Made by a program: the position numbers and the translations under genes. Below are positions 45,054 to 57,900 of a stretch of DNA of 64,000 nt, piece by piece. How positions within the stretch are numbered: the first letter of the stretch is position 1; each line of letters starts with the position of its first letter. The DNA lies in NCBI RefSeq assembly GCF_000210295.1, contig NC_026736.1, positions 1 to 64,000 of the forward strand, read 5' to 3'. The notes below the pieces were generated by a model. It saw only the letters and a list, made by a program, of their open reading frames with translations. It made no database searches and was not told where the DNA came from. Source of the DNA: Trypanosoma brucei gambiense DAL972 (taxonomy: Eukaryota > Euglenozoa > Kinetoplastea > Trypanosomatida > Trypanosomatidae).

Positions 45054-47174
45054 CTACATATATTCGTCATCCATCCTTTTAACGTAGCAAGCATGAGTTT
45101 CATCTGTTACTTCCACATCAACACCTCTGTCCATCAAACTCTCAACCAAATTCCTGTCTGCATTGTTGTCATCGATGTAGAGAACACACAGGCGTGGGAG
45201 ATTCATGAATTCGACAATACCATTTCTTATTGTCCCGCAATTTCGTAAATCGAGAGTCAGCAACCCCCTGCAATCTCGCTGTCCATGAATGTACCATAGT
45301 CTCGTGCAATTCCGCAAATCAAGCGTTCTCAAGTTGCCGCACCCATCCAACCACAAGTCCGTGATATTTTCACAGTTGCTTAGGTAAAGGTTTGTGAGAT
45401 TCCGGCACTCGAACCCATTCAACCAAACCTCCCTCAGGCTCACACAATCGTTAAGTTCCACTGTCATCAGATTTGAGCAGCCACTTAACATACTGAAATC
45501 ATCTATTTTGCTGCTCCCTGTAAGCCTCAGCGTCTTCAGATTCTTGCATGCGCCTAAAACACTCAGGTCTGGATTCCCTCCACAGTTGCACAAATTTAGT
45601 GTCTCTAAGTTCGTGCAACCACGGAGTGCACTGATGTCTTCCAACGTTTTACAATCAATCATCTCTACAGTTGCAAGCTTCTTGCATTCCTCCACACCAG
45701 TAAGGTGTTTCAGTCTCGCGCACTCCGAAAGATTCAACATTGTCAGACTTCCACAATTCCTTAATGGCCTCAAATCGGACAAACTGATGCACCCGGTAAA
45801 ATCCAATGTGGTGATATCCTTACACTCCCTTAGCAGCGTGATGTCCCTGACATTTTTACATCCTCTGAGTATCAATGTCCTCAATCTTGTGCACCCATCT
45901 ATAGCGTACAGTCCCTTCATCCTTGCACATCCAGACAAGTTCAGTGTGACGAACCCTTCGAATTCACGCAGAAACATAACATCCACATCCCTCACAACCA
46001 CACCACCCAAATTGAGCCCTGTTAGTTTCGGGTTCCCGCATACTTGGCGGACGCCAACCTCAATATTGCGACTCCCTCCAATTGAGAGGTACTCCAGAGT
46101 CTTCATTTTCGCCAGTGGTTGAATATCAGTAACAGCGAGGCAATTTTCGCAGTTCAAATGAACCAGTTGCTTGAATGTACTGACCTTAATGACACACTCA
46201 TCATCAATGCATGTACTGGCCAAATTCAGTTCCCTCAAGTTCGGAATCGCAGCCAGCTCCTCCAGCCCCTCCTTCATGTTAATGCACTTCTCAAGCGACA
46301 ACACCTCCAGCGGACTAATTTTTCCCAATGCTTTTATATCAGAGATATTCATACACTCACTGCAATCCAAATCAGCCAAATGCATACTCCCGCTGAGACT
46401 CAAGATACACGCGTCGTTAGCCGCGGTGCCTCTTAAACTCAACTTCCTCACGTTGGGCAGCGCACAAATGTGTTCCAAACCCTTTTTAATATTTTTACAC
46501 CCCGATAGGGAGAGTTCCTCGAGTGTTTTTATCTCTGCTACGGGTGAAATGTCCGTGATATGGTGGCAATTGTTGCAGCTCAGATGCGAGAGTATCCTAT
46601 TACTGCTGATCTCAACGACGCACTCATCGTCCAACTCCGTGTTGTCCAAAGTCAATTTCCGTAAATTACTCAACGTCATAATATGCTCCAAATCAGTCTT
46701 CAACTTGCTATATCCGCTGAGATTGACTTCCTCCAAAGTTGGAACTCCAGAGAGTGCCCGAATTCTTGACAGATCCACGCAATTTTCCAAATCCATAACA
46801 GTCTAATTACTCTCCTCTGCTTTAAGGACCTGCTGATATATTTTGGACGGCACCTTTCCTCCCATTCGCTTCGTTAATTTCACAGGGTCCACACTGCCGC
46901 TACAATCCTCACTCCCGATAAATGTTGTAGCGACTGAGCTTCTTCTTCTGCACCTCGCAAACCGGGTGTTTTCCAACTCATAATGGAACGCAGGCCGACG
47001 GGAACATACGCTTATATCGCATAGAGGACACACTGATAAATCGCGATAGCACGTGCTACACAGAACGTGCTCACATGGCAAAACTTCAATGGGAACCGCA
47101 CACTTCATTAGGCACTGGGGACACCCTACTTCTTCCTTCACTGGGCATTCCGTCACCCAGGAAATCTTCACCAT
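45054..47174 (-). pseudogene. ESAG8: ESAG8-like protein: RING finger plus leucine-rich repeats, one in-frame TAG
   Basis: The likely start is the ATG at 47174. Residues 18-52 form a complete C3HC4 RING finger (CPQC...C, CEHVLCSTC, CPLC). A basic stretch (RFARCRRRSS) follows. A TAG at 46803-46805 (codon 124) then interrupts, but the same frame continues as a long array of 23-26-residue leucine-rich repeats (typical unit LRTLILRGCKNVRDITLLREC) to 45054. The joint architecture, RING then LRR, is that of ESAG8, described as a largely nucleolar regulatory protein that binds a PUF-family RNA-binding protein. Subtelomeric LRRP genes share the repeats, so a genomic relative of ESAG8 is equally possible. 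An in-frame extension upstream to 47555 is hydrophobic and probably not coding. Confidence 0.8.
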
Positions 47175-47555
47175 TATGGGAGTGGGGTCAGCTAAACCGT
47201 TAACACACGCAAACGGAGAGAATGAGACAGTGTAAAAGCACAGCAATATTACTTTATTTGTTCGTCTGCAGGCGCATGTGTAGGCGTATGTAAGTGTGGA
47301 TGAATTTATATTGATACACGTGCCCGGATTAAATATGAAGTAAGGGTTGGCAACAAAGCATTTACATGTGTTGTCCGGTAAAAGCGTTGGTAGTAGGAGG
47401 AGTTGGTGTAGTTTTACTGCTTTTAACAGGACATGACACGAATTGAAGGCTGGGAAGCCACCGCACTTAGATGTGGTAAGTGTACACGGTGTCAAGGAAC
47501 TTTTTGATAGCAGAGTAACTGTGACAGCGGTCAGAATTGCCCTGTAGACATACAT

Positions 47556-50500
47556 TCACATATGCTTCCTCCAGACGTCGGTTTGGAAAATCAAGCCTCC
47601 TGTGGGTTTCTTTCTGATTTCCGAATCGACTTCGTTGGTGCATGCTTTTTACCCGAAGAGCGTCTGGTGTCTGGTTGCGAAGCGTTTTTATCTTTCCTGG
47701 CCCCTCAAAGTTTTTCAATCTACCCCTACATTTCTGATGAACGACATCTCTTTTTATTGGACTGACCCCAGCATGCTGTTGCACCAAAAGGTTACATCGT
47801 GTTTACAGTGCCAGTCTTTCCTGGGTGGACGATGCTTCACCAAATCTTCTTTGAAAATTCTCCCCTCCATATCCAGAGAGTTTTGATAAGAATATGATTA
47901 CAAACCCTCTGGATGAACACTTCACTCCTGCGTTCCCTATTCTCAATTTTAATCGCATTTGCGACTGACCTCTCTAATTCTCCACTTTCGCTTTGACCCT
48001 CGTCAGCCGTCTCCTTCGTATTTATTGCCGAGTTTCTCCTTTACAGCAATATCCCTCCAGCAAATCTGGTTGTGCATGAGAGACAAGTGGCCCTTTTCAA
48101 GTTTTCCCTTTCTCTGCGGGTTTGGCCGGTTTTCTCACACGGCGTGTTTAACTCTCCACTCCTTTCTTTTCTCTGACTCTCATTTACAGGACCTCTCCTC
48201 CCTTCGTGCATTATGAACTCTTATCGCCGTGGATCCTCCTCACCCATTGATTCGCTATCTCCCTGATGGACGCCGAGGCAAGCTGGAATCAAATCCCAAT
48301 CCTCCTTGTCCTGTTGGTAGCCTTACCCCAATCGAGCACACTTTCGAAGCACATAACACGACACATTTGACCCCCTCAGGAGTCCTAAGTTAACCAAAAT
48401 ACGAACCCTTAGAAAGTTAATGCATTCATAAACCTTAAACCCCGCTGGCAGCATGAGCACACTTACATATCGAAACCACTTAACCTCTCGCAGCCATTGA
48501 GCCATTCCACCGTGGCTCAACATTACCGCAAACAACAAAGAGAAAAATCCCCCACTTCCTTGCTACTTCCCCTTATTTTGTGTCACGTAGCTATCACTTA
48601 CAACGTCCACACTGCCAAGAAACCGCTTCCAAGTCCTCCTACATCTGCATGCGACTAATTACCCCTTTCTTACACGCATCTATATGGGTATAGTTCCTCC
48701 CACCAAATTAAGAGATCAAGAAAACCCCACACCCTCCACATCCGAACACCCTCGCATATACAAAAAATAAACTGCCTGCAGTCCCTGCCCGACCCTTTTC
48801 TACGGTTCCAAACAATAATCCTGCTTAGTCTCCGCGATGTAACGAAGTTCCTCTCCTATCTCCCTTCTCCATCTTCCAGATCCTCCTCCCTTGACCCAAG
48901 CTATGCTTTACTCTCTGCCTTTCCTCGCACACATATTCTGAGGTGCGCACCACGACTATCAACCACTGGTAACCCTGTCTCACAACCACATGTATGGCAT
49001 TCCCAACTTCATACACAGGACAGAACGTACACCCCTAAAGTGAAAAAAAAACCTTGTGCACACAATTCCTTCACAATGGTGATTGTGCTTACGCCCCTCA
49101 ACCGCTTCTCTTGGCGGCCCTGCGTTGAAGTCCGCTCTCACCAAACTCTGCTCGCACGAGTCCTTCCTAACCAAAATTAAACTTCACAAACACGGGGAGT
49201 AGGATATGTTGCTTCTCATTGACCATTTCCTCCGCCTTCCGACTAACATCTGTCCCCATATCCCCACCACACCTAACACTAAATACGAGGAATTTTGCAT
49301 ATGTTCTATGAGTCCGCACGCCCTGCATCTAATTGCTTATAATTCAACCCACTTCATCACGCTCAATCCGAAAAGTCTAGGAATGCGACTCCAAAGTGCG
49401 GCACCACCTCCTTCCAGGTTATACACCCTCTTTTCACTTGAAGGAAGGAGCTGATGCCGCATAAAAATAGTTTACTTTTGGAAATTCTAGACGACAGTAT
49501 TGTGATCGTCGTCATTGTTGTTACCGTGTCTCCACTACTGTCTCAGCACTTTGGACGTGAGCTCGTTTCACCTACCGGTCAGACGCATCTGGTAACGGCC
49601 ATACGGGCGCTTGTAGCGTTGGGTGTTGCCCCGTGCTCTTTATATCACACAAATCTGGCAGTGAGTAGTTTCTGCTAATGTGCAATGAACCCTCGAGGCA
49701 GCTTCCGTTGCTGCTGTGCCTCAGCTGTTGTTGTATGCGTATATCTTCCGTGATAATTTTTTACCGCCTGAGAAAGGAAATCTTTGCAGAAAAAATGTTT
49801 GGAAGCTTTGCTCATGCAAGCGACATCGGATAGTAACGTCCGACTTGGCTACGACGACACCACGGTTAAAAGGCTATTGTCCCGATTCATGCCGGGTACG
49901 CAGAAGGTGCACCACGGGGCAACCGTCACCATTGGAAACCCTTAGAAAACTGCAGATGGGCGACCACCTGGAGCTTATCATCTCCTTCCACACCCTCACT
50001 CGTGATGTCATCATTCCAAAAGCAGTGGAAAAGAAGGTATAGTCGGGAAGCGGAGCTAAGGTAGAATTCAAACTATCAAACATATAGTGTAAATTTTGGT
50101 CCAAACGCTTAACGACTCAGTGCACATACGCACAACGGCGCGTCACCTTCGCAACACTGGTCAAGAGAGAGAGAGGTGCCTGCCGACTGCATCAAAGCAG
50201 TTGGCACAGTAGGCAACAAAAAGATAATACGCGGAAGGCGTAAACTAGATATTGAAGGTTTGCCCACCCACTTCACAACCGCATTCCCCACGGAACAAGT
50301 GGCAGCGGCCCATTTAGACACATCGCCCGGTAAACGAGAATAACTAAGTTGAGAATAGGGACGAGCGGCAGCGCTCGATCCTCAGTTGCTAACAAATGCC
50401 CTGAGTCCCTTTCCCTTCCCTTGCTAAGCGTACCAGGACACGACCGCCGACCTCCAACACAGGTTCTCTACGGAAGGATAAACGATGAAGAGCAGGGACG

Positions 50501-51213
50501 CGGATGACACTGCAAAAAGGATTGGATACTGCGACTATGATGAGAATCCTCCAAGGCTTCGAGCAGCTCGTTGAAAACGAGACGTGAAGCATTTTGGAGG
50601 ATGCTTTAAGGACACTCTGATACTGACGCCCAGCGACGCCCGCTTCGAAATGAACTTATATTCCTCCCGACAATTTATTGGTGATCCGTGTTGTGTGACA
50701 CCCACGGAAGGCATGGCGGATGCTGCAGGAAGAGGCGCTGGCAGCCTACACCACCGATCACACACCGTTTGAACATCCTAGCCCATTTCCACGCAGAAGT
50801 ACTCCGTACTCAACGAACGAACAACCAGGTTCTCACTACCAACAGTTGACACCCTGACCTTCTCGCTAACATTGTTGGCTCATAACGGCGTTGTTGTCGA
50901 AGCACCCTCCCGACCACAGCTACTTCCTATTCTTTTTCTCCACAGATATGGAAAACCAATAAAAATAAAGCTGATGCACAAATTATGAACATCGGTGACG
51001 AAGCGGTGAGAACACCGACGCAAACACCTTTTTAATGCAGTAGGTGTAACCGCGCAAATAGGTAACTAGCAAGTTCAAAGTGTTCATAACAACGCACTAT
51101 TAGAGCGTATGCGCATGTTTGCATACATATGTTAAAGCAAAGAAAACAAAAGAGCAAACCATCTCTGTCAACGTACCAATCCTTTCCTGTGCGTTGTTGT
51201 TACCGGAAACTTT
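47556..51213. other. Unassigned region upstream of the ESAG8-like gene
   Basis: In a bloodstream expression site ESAG4, 5, 6 and 7 would follow in this direction. No adenylate cyclase, BPI-like or transferrin-receptor sequence was recognised here. Only short frames without family resemblance are present; pieces on the + strand at 49716-50340 and 50584-50772 look faintly coding but are broken. Confidence 0.5.
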
Positions 51214-51567
51214 TTAATCCTGAGCGTCACCGATGCACTTCACCGACACGACGACCAACACTAATACCATCGAAACGACTCCCATCCATGCCAGGAGCGC
51301 AGCACGAGTCGAGAGCTCCCCCTCTCCTGCTTCTGAACTTCCAAAAGTGGGGCACTCAATTCCACAAATATATGTGTGATCGCCATACATTTCGTCGTCG
51401 TCTTTCGGGCAAACATCATTACTCGGATTTGCAGCTGTGACTGCATCCGTTGGTGCCGCAGCAGCGGAGCCGGGAGAGCCCGGTACGGCTGAAAAGGGGT
51501 TTGGGTTGACTTCATTCTCCGCCGTGGTGACAGCATTCGCCTCTTCCGGTTTGACGGCTGCGGCCAT
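51214..51567 (-). CDS. Possible small Ala-rich single-pass membrane protein
   Basis: A 117-codon frame starts at the ATG 51567, with a stop codon (TAG) four codons upstream in the same frame, so the start is well defined. The first 45 residues are rich in Ala, Pro and Asn. An acidic, cysteine-containing segment follows (CPKDDDEMYGDHTYICGIEC), then one transmembrane segment at residues about 88-110 (ALLAWMGVVSMVLVLVVVSV) and a short tail. No signal peptide is evident. I recognise no family. It may be the preserved end of a larger surface protein or a chance frame. Confidence 0.4.
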   Translation of the reverse strand: MAAAVKPEEANAVTTAENEVNPNPFSAVPGSPGSAAAAPTDAVTAANPSNDVCPKDDDEMYGDHTYICGIECPTFGSSEAGEGELSTRAALLAWMGVVSMVLVLVVVSVKCIGDAQD

Positions 51568-54500
51568 CGTATGAACTTTCTAATGCCTTTGGGAATACGA
51601 ATGTCCTATAACACGCGCAACTAGCGGCAAAATGGAAGAGAACGATGTAGCAAGAAAGAAGCTTAATATCATGCTTTCCGAAAAAAAAAAAACGGCACTG
51701 TTTCCAACGTTATTGTAGAAGGATAACCGACCAAAGTATGTATCAATGTTGAAAAGACCCTCCACCTTTTTCAGTTGCACCTATCGTACACGTTCGCTTG
51801 CCGTTTCCCCGAAGTGGTGACTGATTCAAACTTTTGTGTCTCAAAACCTCCAATTCCTTCAACTTATACACGCACCGAAAACGATCTCCACGAGTTTGTT
51901 ACCGACCTCAGGCCTCCCCATGATCTCTTTTTTCCCGTCAGTCAGATTCTATAGCCGCGCTCGTGTTGGGTTAATAATAAAAAAAACTCAGGTTTCAAAA
52001 CAGTGGAGAACGAACGAGACCCGCGCGCGATAATTCCACAACACTATATGTACACCTTTTAGGTTTCCTCATTTGAGGTTAAAAAGCATCCTCATTTTCA
52101 CGACCTCAGTACTTACCGCACTCAAATCCGGCACCACTAAACGTAAAAACAGGGCAAACCGCCATGTTACACCTTGCCCCCACCCACATGCACTTTGAAG
52201 ACGTGTCACTGCCATTGAGATATAATGCCTCCAACCTCATCTGCATTACATCGATCTTCTCAAACCTTCGCCCCTAACAGCCATCTCACTGGCTTAAAAA
52301 AAAAATTCCACATTCTCGCGAGCCCCCGCATATATCTTCTACTTTTTCGCACGCCCTCAAACCCGTCCATCGACATGCATTCCAACTTCGGTATTCCCTT
52401 CAAACTCTCCATATTTGCCAGGTACCAACGGACCAAGAAATTTACGGGACAAAAGACTTCGCTGCTACGCTCAAGAACAAGATAAACACATTTCCCCCTC
52501 AGATAGATAAAATCCCCTGCAATTCCAAATCTCACTCGCAGCCTTTATGATATTTTTTGGAAAGCGCCTAGTTGCACCACCCCTACGACGCGCAGAAGCC
52601 GTATCATTCCTACACTGTCATTTACTCTGTCCTGATTTCTCAGCTACCCATTTCTTTTTCTTTTTTTCGTTTAGCGTTAACACTAACCACAACTAAATTT
52701 GGTAGTACTCCCTTCCCTTCCACATATCCGTCACCTTTCATCAATCCTGCAACCATTGCTACTGCTTGTAGTTGGGTTCCCCCCCCCTACCAAGGGTACA
52801 GTGACACAACGCAGCTACTTGGCTACACGAGCACCTATAGCATATCTGAGGCCAGTCAGTTCTTCTTTTGGATCGGTTGATCCTCAAAACAACCACCATC
52901 GTTCTTTCTCTTCTATCTGACCTGAATCCCCCTACGCACGAACAAACATCCGTGTGTGCAACTGAACAAACACATCGTATATGTCTAAAACAAACATACT
53001 CCCATTTCATCCCTTTCTGACGACACAAACTGCCGGCCCTGGTGGCGAGCACAATCCCCTGAAGTGTTAAAAACAAAGGCATCGATCTACTGTTCCCCTT
53101 TCCGAGAATCAGCATTTCAACATTGCTTCATAACATCCTCAAAACAACCACTCGCCTTATTATTATTTTCCTTTATCTCGCAGCTCGGCAACGAAAACAT
53201 TTCCTTCTCTACTCTGGTCTGCACCTGCTTATACATAACGGGACTGAACGCCAACCCACCGAAGCGTTGACGCTTTCCAAGCAAAGGGGGCGTCTAAAAC
53301 CATTAACCTTCACCTTCGTAAGGTTGGGAGGGTTATCACCGCACCGTTCCGCCAACGTTTACTCAAATTCGTAACAGCAATAACCCAAGGAGCGCGAAGC
53401 ACAGCCACTGCTGCGAATTGTCTCCACACACGTCGTGTCACTAAAGGGAGGGAGGGACCTCTCCTCGGTGTCAGCCTATATTAATCCATACCCTTAGAAC
53501 TTGACACCTCATGTATGGGAGAAACGAACCATCAATTCTTGTTCACTTCAAATCACCGTTTTATCACCAACAGCTGTCTGATGTTATGACGACAGAGAAG
53601 TTTGGAGTCTCGGTCATATTGCTGTTACAAAAACTTCCGCTACGATTGTGTCTCAAAGTATTTTTCTAAGCATATTGGGTGATTTCCCACTTTGACATAT
53701 AAACGATCAATGCGTCTGTGATCCAAACAGTGGAACAATATCATAACTCCGTAGAGAATGGGCTTCACTACCCTCTCGAGGAGGTAAGCACTTACATTCC
53801 TCAGCAAGTAAGATCTTCATCGCATCCAAAGTCTGAATATAATTTGTTAACCGCAGACGATTTCCTGTGTTTCCACTTGTTGGTTGTGCTCTTCCACAAC
53901 TTCAGAAGGTGCAGGAACACGCCTTATTAAAGCAGAGACACAAGTTCCCTCTGTCTACATGCCCCGCTTCTGGGTAAGGGAGTCCCAAGGAATATAACAA
54001 AGGGGATTTGATACATGCACCCATTATTCACATCATCCTGGTAATATTTAACTTTTCTCTCCACTTCTCAGCATGGGAAGTGAACTGGATGCTATCTCTC
54101 CTTTCATGAGCAAAGTAAAAAAAAGATGTGTAAAACGTAAAATGATGACCTATGCAAGCTGCTCGCTCGTCCCACCCAGCACCACACTTACACTGTAAAA
54201 TACTTATCCCTCTATGCAATAACACGTTTGATTCTTTTACCCAGGTAATAAGGTTTGCCGTGTAGCAATAGCAGAGCGCACTGTTCCATTGTAGCGCTAG
54301 CAGAACAGCGTGCCGATACAGTTGCCGTTACCCACGCGACCTAAATGTTTTTCCCCCAAATCATTTTGAGTTGGAGCTTCAGTAGAACGAGCAGCAGTCT
54401 GTCCAACTCTAACGGGATCCATGTTCCAAAAACGCTATTCCATTTCTATCATAAGCATCGCCGCTGTTCAAAATGCTCCATCAGTTGCTGGGTTGTGAGT

Positions 54501-56380
54501 CCGACATTCATACGATTCTTCATGCTAACTCGTGTTTTTTTTATTTCTACTCGTGACGCTTAACTGCCCAGTTCTTGGGACAGTGCTAAGTTACACAGAC
54601 GGCTTCATCCAAACGTGTAGTTGGAACTAGAAGAGAATACACAGCAATGCCAAACAGTCGTTACATATCAAGGGGGAAAGGTGTGCCCTTTCGCACTCCA
54701 CCTGCTTGAAAAATGGGCATGTCACTCTCGCCTGTATCGTTTCGGCACAACGGCCTTCCGCACATGATCTCACAGTTTGCTAGCTAGTTTATACGTTTCA
54801 TAATGCATCCAAGTTGTGTTTCTGTTCTCTACTTTTCTGTAGGACGGAATTAGGACAGTGCTTTCGTCCTTCCAACTGTCATAGGGGGTTCTTTCTTCCC
54901 CGCTTTCTTTTTCCAACAACCTAAGCGCGTCACCGCCAGTGTCGGATTGTTTGTATCTAATGGACCTGTAAGTGACGATAAGTAAGTGCGCGGCGCCATA
55001 TACCCCAATTCTGAGCTGCTACCGAGCTTTAAGCGTGGCGAAAAAGTGTTAATATGGGGAAGATGGGTTTTAAGTTTCGGTTTCAGCACACAATAAAAGT
55101 CTTTCTGACACCCTGAAGATGAATTGCTTTTTAAAAGACGGTTCGTGAAATAAAACAAAATTGTGTGTCAAGCAGTGGACGAGTTATCATACGAACAAAA
55201 CATAAGGAAGCCTCCTCGAACAACCATAGTAAGCAATACTTAGTGTATAATTTGTTTATGGCATCATTTTTATTTTAAATATGATCATCCCCTTTGCCGC
55301 GCAGATCATTTTAAATGTGTATCACTTAAAAAGAAAACCACTGCTCAAATAACGACGAAAAGAAAGTCTGTATAACGAGTTACGTCACGGTGATACAAAC
55401 GAAAATTATGAATACCATTTCGATCAAAAGGCAGTTATGTTCACAGCTGCTGGAAGAGTGGAAAGCTTTAAGTCAGTCGCAAATCATTATAAAACCGTTT
55501 CCTCATTGGGACCTAAAAGGTCTGAATCCCCTTTTACTTCCTGCAATGTTTCTCCCGTTTGTCATTAGGGGCGAAAAGTAAGGTATTAGTGCAGTACCAA
55601 ATTTAATATGTTTTTGCGAAATAAAAAAAATCTCTTGAAACGTTCAGAATGTTCCCCACATGGTTACAAGCGACCTTTTCTGGATGTACTAAAATACTCA
55701 TCTTTCCAATTACCTTAACACGGGTGAGCAGCAACGCCATCACTTTCATCCATGTGCTGCAAATAAAGGTTCGTGTTTTCTACATGAGTTCACCCCTATT
55801 TTCCCCTTTTGTTCTCGTGCGTCAAACTGGATGACATATCTGAGTCAATATACCTCTTCTATTCCACAATTTGTCACAACACCCCCATATTTTGAGCTGA
55901 TAAGTATTTAGCTACCTGCACCACTCTTTTTTTTATTTCTAAGTACCGGTGATTATTCATCTGTGATATCCCCAAGTCTTTCGTCTTCTTAACCACCCCC
56001 AACAAATTTTAATAGTGTGCGCTAAGTTCGGTACATGCACGGCCTCTTCCCTCTCACGTCATTCCTTCCACTTCAAGTTATTCCCTTTGTGCGAAATCGT
56101 TCGTTAAGTATTTGCACTTTGAATACTTGAAAGGCAGGTGTACGAGCACGGGAAGTGGCGATATTGGACCATCTGCCACTCAGTTCATCCTCTTAACAGT
56201 AGTTCCCACCATGCCACAAAAATAACGAAATGACTGTTCCCAGTAGCACATTTTTTTCTCCGTGTCGCCTGCTGCAAAAGGGGAAATGGTTTCTATTCCT
56301 AAAAAAAAACTGTCACATGTTAACGTGTTGGAGGTAGACGTAAAACAAATCTCCCTACGACATCAACACTTAAAATAAAA
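51568..56380. other. Unassigned, gene-poor region
   Basis: I see no supported gene, RNA or repeat family here. Open frames are about 120 codons or shorter on either strand, without domains. Pyrimidine-rich runs on the + strand (for example 52650-52680) would fit intergenic DNA. Confidence 0.5.
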
Positions 56381-57900
56381 AATTAATGCCTCCATCCCCA
56401 TATGCCACCGAAACATCACTGCAGGACACTTGGCTTCCCAACCGTTGTGAGAAAAGTATGTCCAGTTCCCTTGCACTTTCGCTGCCAAACCGTGTCGCGA
56501 GCAGTCAGTTTCCCATAGAGGCATCCAAGGCCCATGATGCTGCTAAATGCCGCGACACCGCCAGTGAACGCTTCAACCGCCGGATGGCCCGTTTGGTTTC
56601 CCTTGCCGCCTTTGGGCCGTGTCTTACGAATCCGTCACTAGCCTCATATTCGGAGCCGATGCGCGTCCCGGGCCCGACTCTGAGAGCCGGGTTCGTTTGA
56701 GTATCACATCATGCGGAACAATACCTCCTCCCCTCCACACACACCATCATGTGATCCCGCAACAAGGTTAGTGAACTTGAAAACGCCGGAGTCCAAAATC
56801 AGTCAGGCGCAGCACCTCTCCCCCTCTTAAGCGACCTCTTCCCTCAAGTGCGATCAGGGTGTGGGGAACAGCCCCCTTTGCCACACTGAATGCAGAAAGT
56901 CAGCCAGGGTCCTCACCCTTGTGGAATTACCGTTGGGTCTGAAGCGTTCATAAAGGACTCTGCCGTAGGTAAGGGGAAGCGAAAACGCAAATGCGGTTCA
57001 CTTTTCTGACACGGCTGCCGATGAGGTGCGCATCGCCCGCCGGGCTCCCACTGAGAAACCAAGCGACGATGGCAACATGTCACATCTGGAGGCAGGCCGG
57101 CATCCGTTTTGGGTTGCGGCAACTCGCTGCTGTTCCTTGGCAACTCCTGCGCCGAAGTCCGCTGAGTGTTGCGCATTAAAATTTGGTTACACGGTTCCCC
57201 AGCTCGAGCTTTTCTGCGAAAGGGTATCCTCAATCCCGCCTCCTTGGTGCGACCCGCCACGACTCAACTTTTTCGGCTCTGTCGGGCACATGGGCGGGTT
57301 ACGCGCCACCCACACTTTCAAGGGCTTTTTGTACGGCTTGGCTTGGCCAATCAGACGTGTTCGAGCTGGTAGAGAGTGCCGGGACGTTTCTTTTTTTTTT
57401 TTTGCAGATGAGTTGGAGAAATGGGTCAGAGATCGGCCACAGGGAACCCGGGTGGCGCTGGATGAAGGTTTTGTTTCGGCGAAGTCCCCGAATTCCAGCA
57501 TTAGCGACGCTAGGTTAAAGAACCCATGATTCGGCGCCGTTGACAACTGCGTGATGGTTGTGTCCGTGCCCTATACTTCTCGGTTTTGCACTCCAGCGAT
57601 TTTGTTTGGGTGAGATTCGCATGCCGGCGACTCTTCTCCGATTGGAGTGGGGTTAGCGGCGCCTCAGTTATGGAAAGGGCATCAGGAAAGGGATTGTGCT
57701 ACTCGTGGGGCATCTGCCGATCCCTTTAACCTCCGTTATCTGCCACTACTGCCATGGGATTTGGCCCAGCAGAGGGCGGCCTTTTGTGTGCTTGTGTGCG
57801 AGTCGGTGGCTGTGTAAACTGACTTAACCCACTGGCCGTCGTTGGTATTGAATTTAGCGGATGAATACTTCAAGTCTTCATTTGGTTACCTGTGCAACTT
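56381..57900. other. GC-richer island with codon-like texture
   Basis: Compared with its surroundings this stretch is clearly richer in G and C and has many overlapping frames of 60-170 codons on both strands (for example 57026-57529 + and 56913-57260 -). A T15 run followed by GCAG and ATG (57390-57414) looks like a trans-splice acceptor in the + direction. I could not assign a family. A retroposon fragment or a decayed subtelomeric gene are candidates. Confidence 0.4.

Noticed and set aside
45394..46122. 242-codon + strand frame (and 46171-46806)
   Set aside because: Both are shadows of the leucine-rich repeats on the - strand, and their own repeats follow the LRR period.
49454..50342. Possible ESAG4-type adenylate cyclase remains upstream of the ESAG8-like gene
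   Set aside because: The expected position fits, but none of the catalytic-domain motifs is visible in any frame, and the faintly coding pieces are on the opposite strand.
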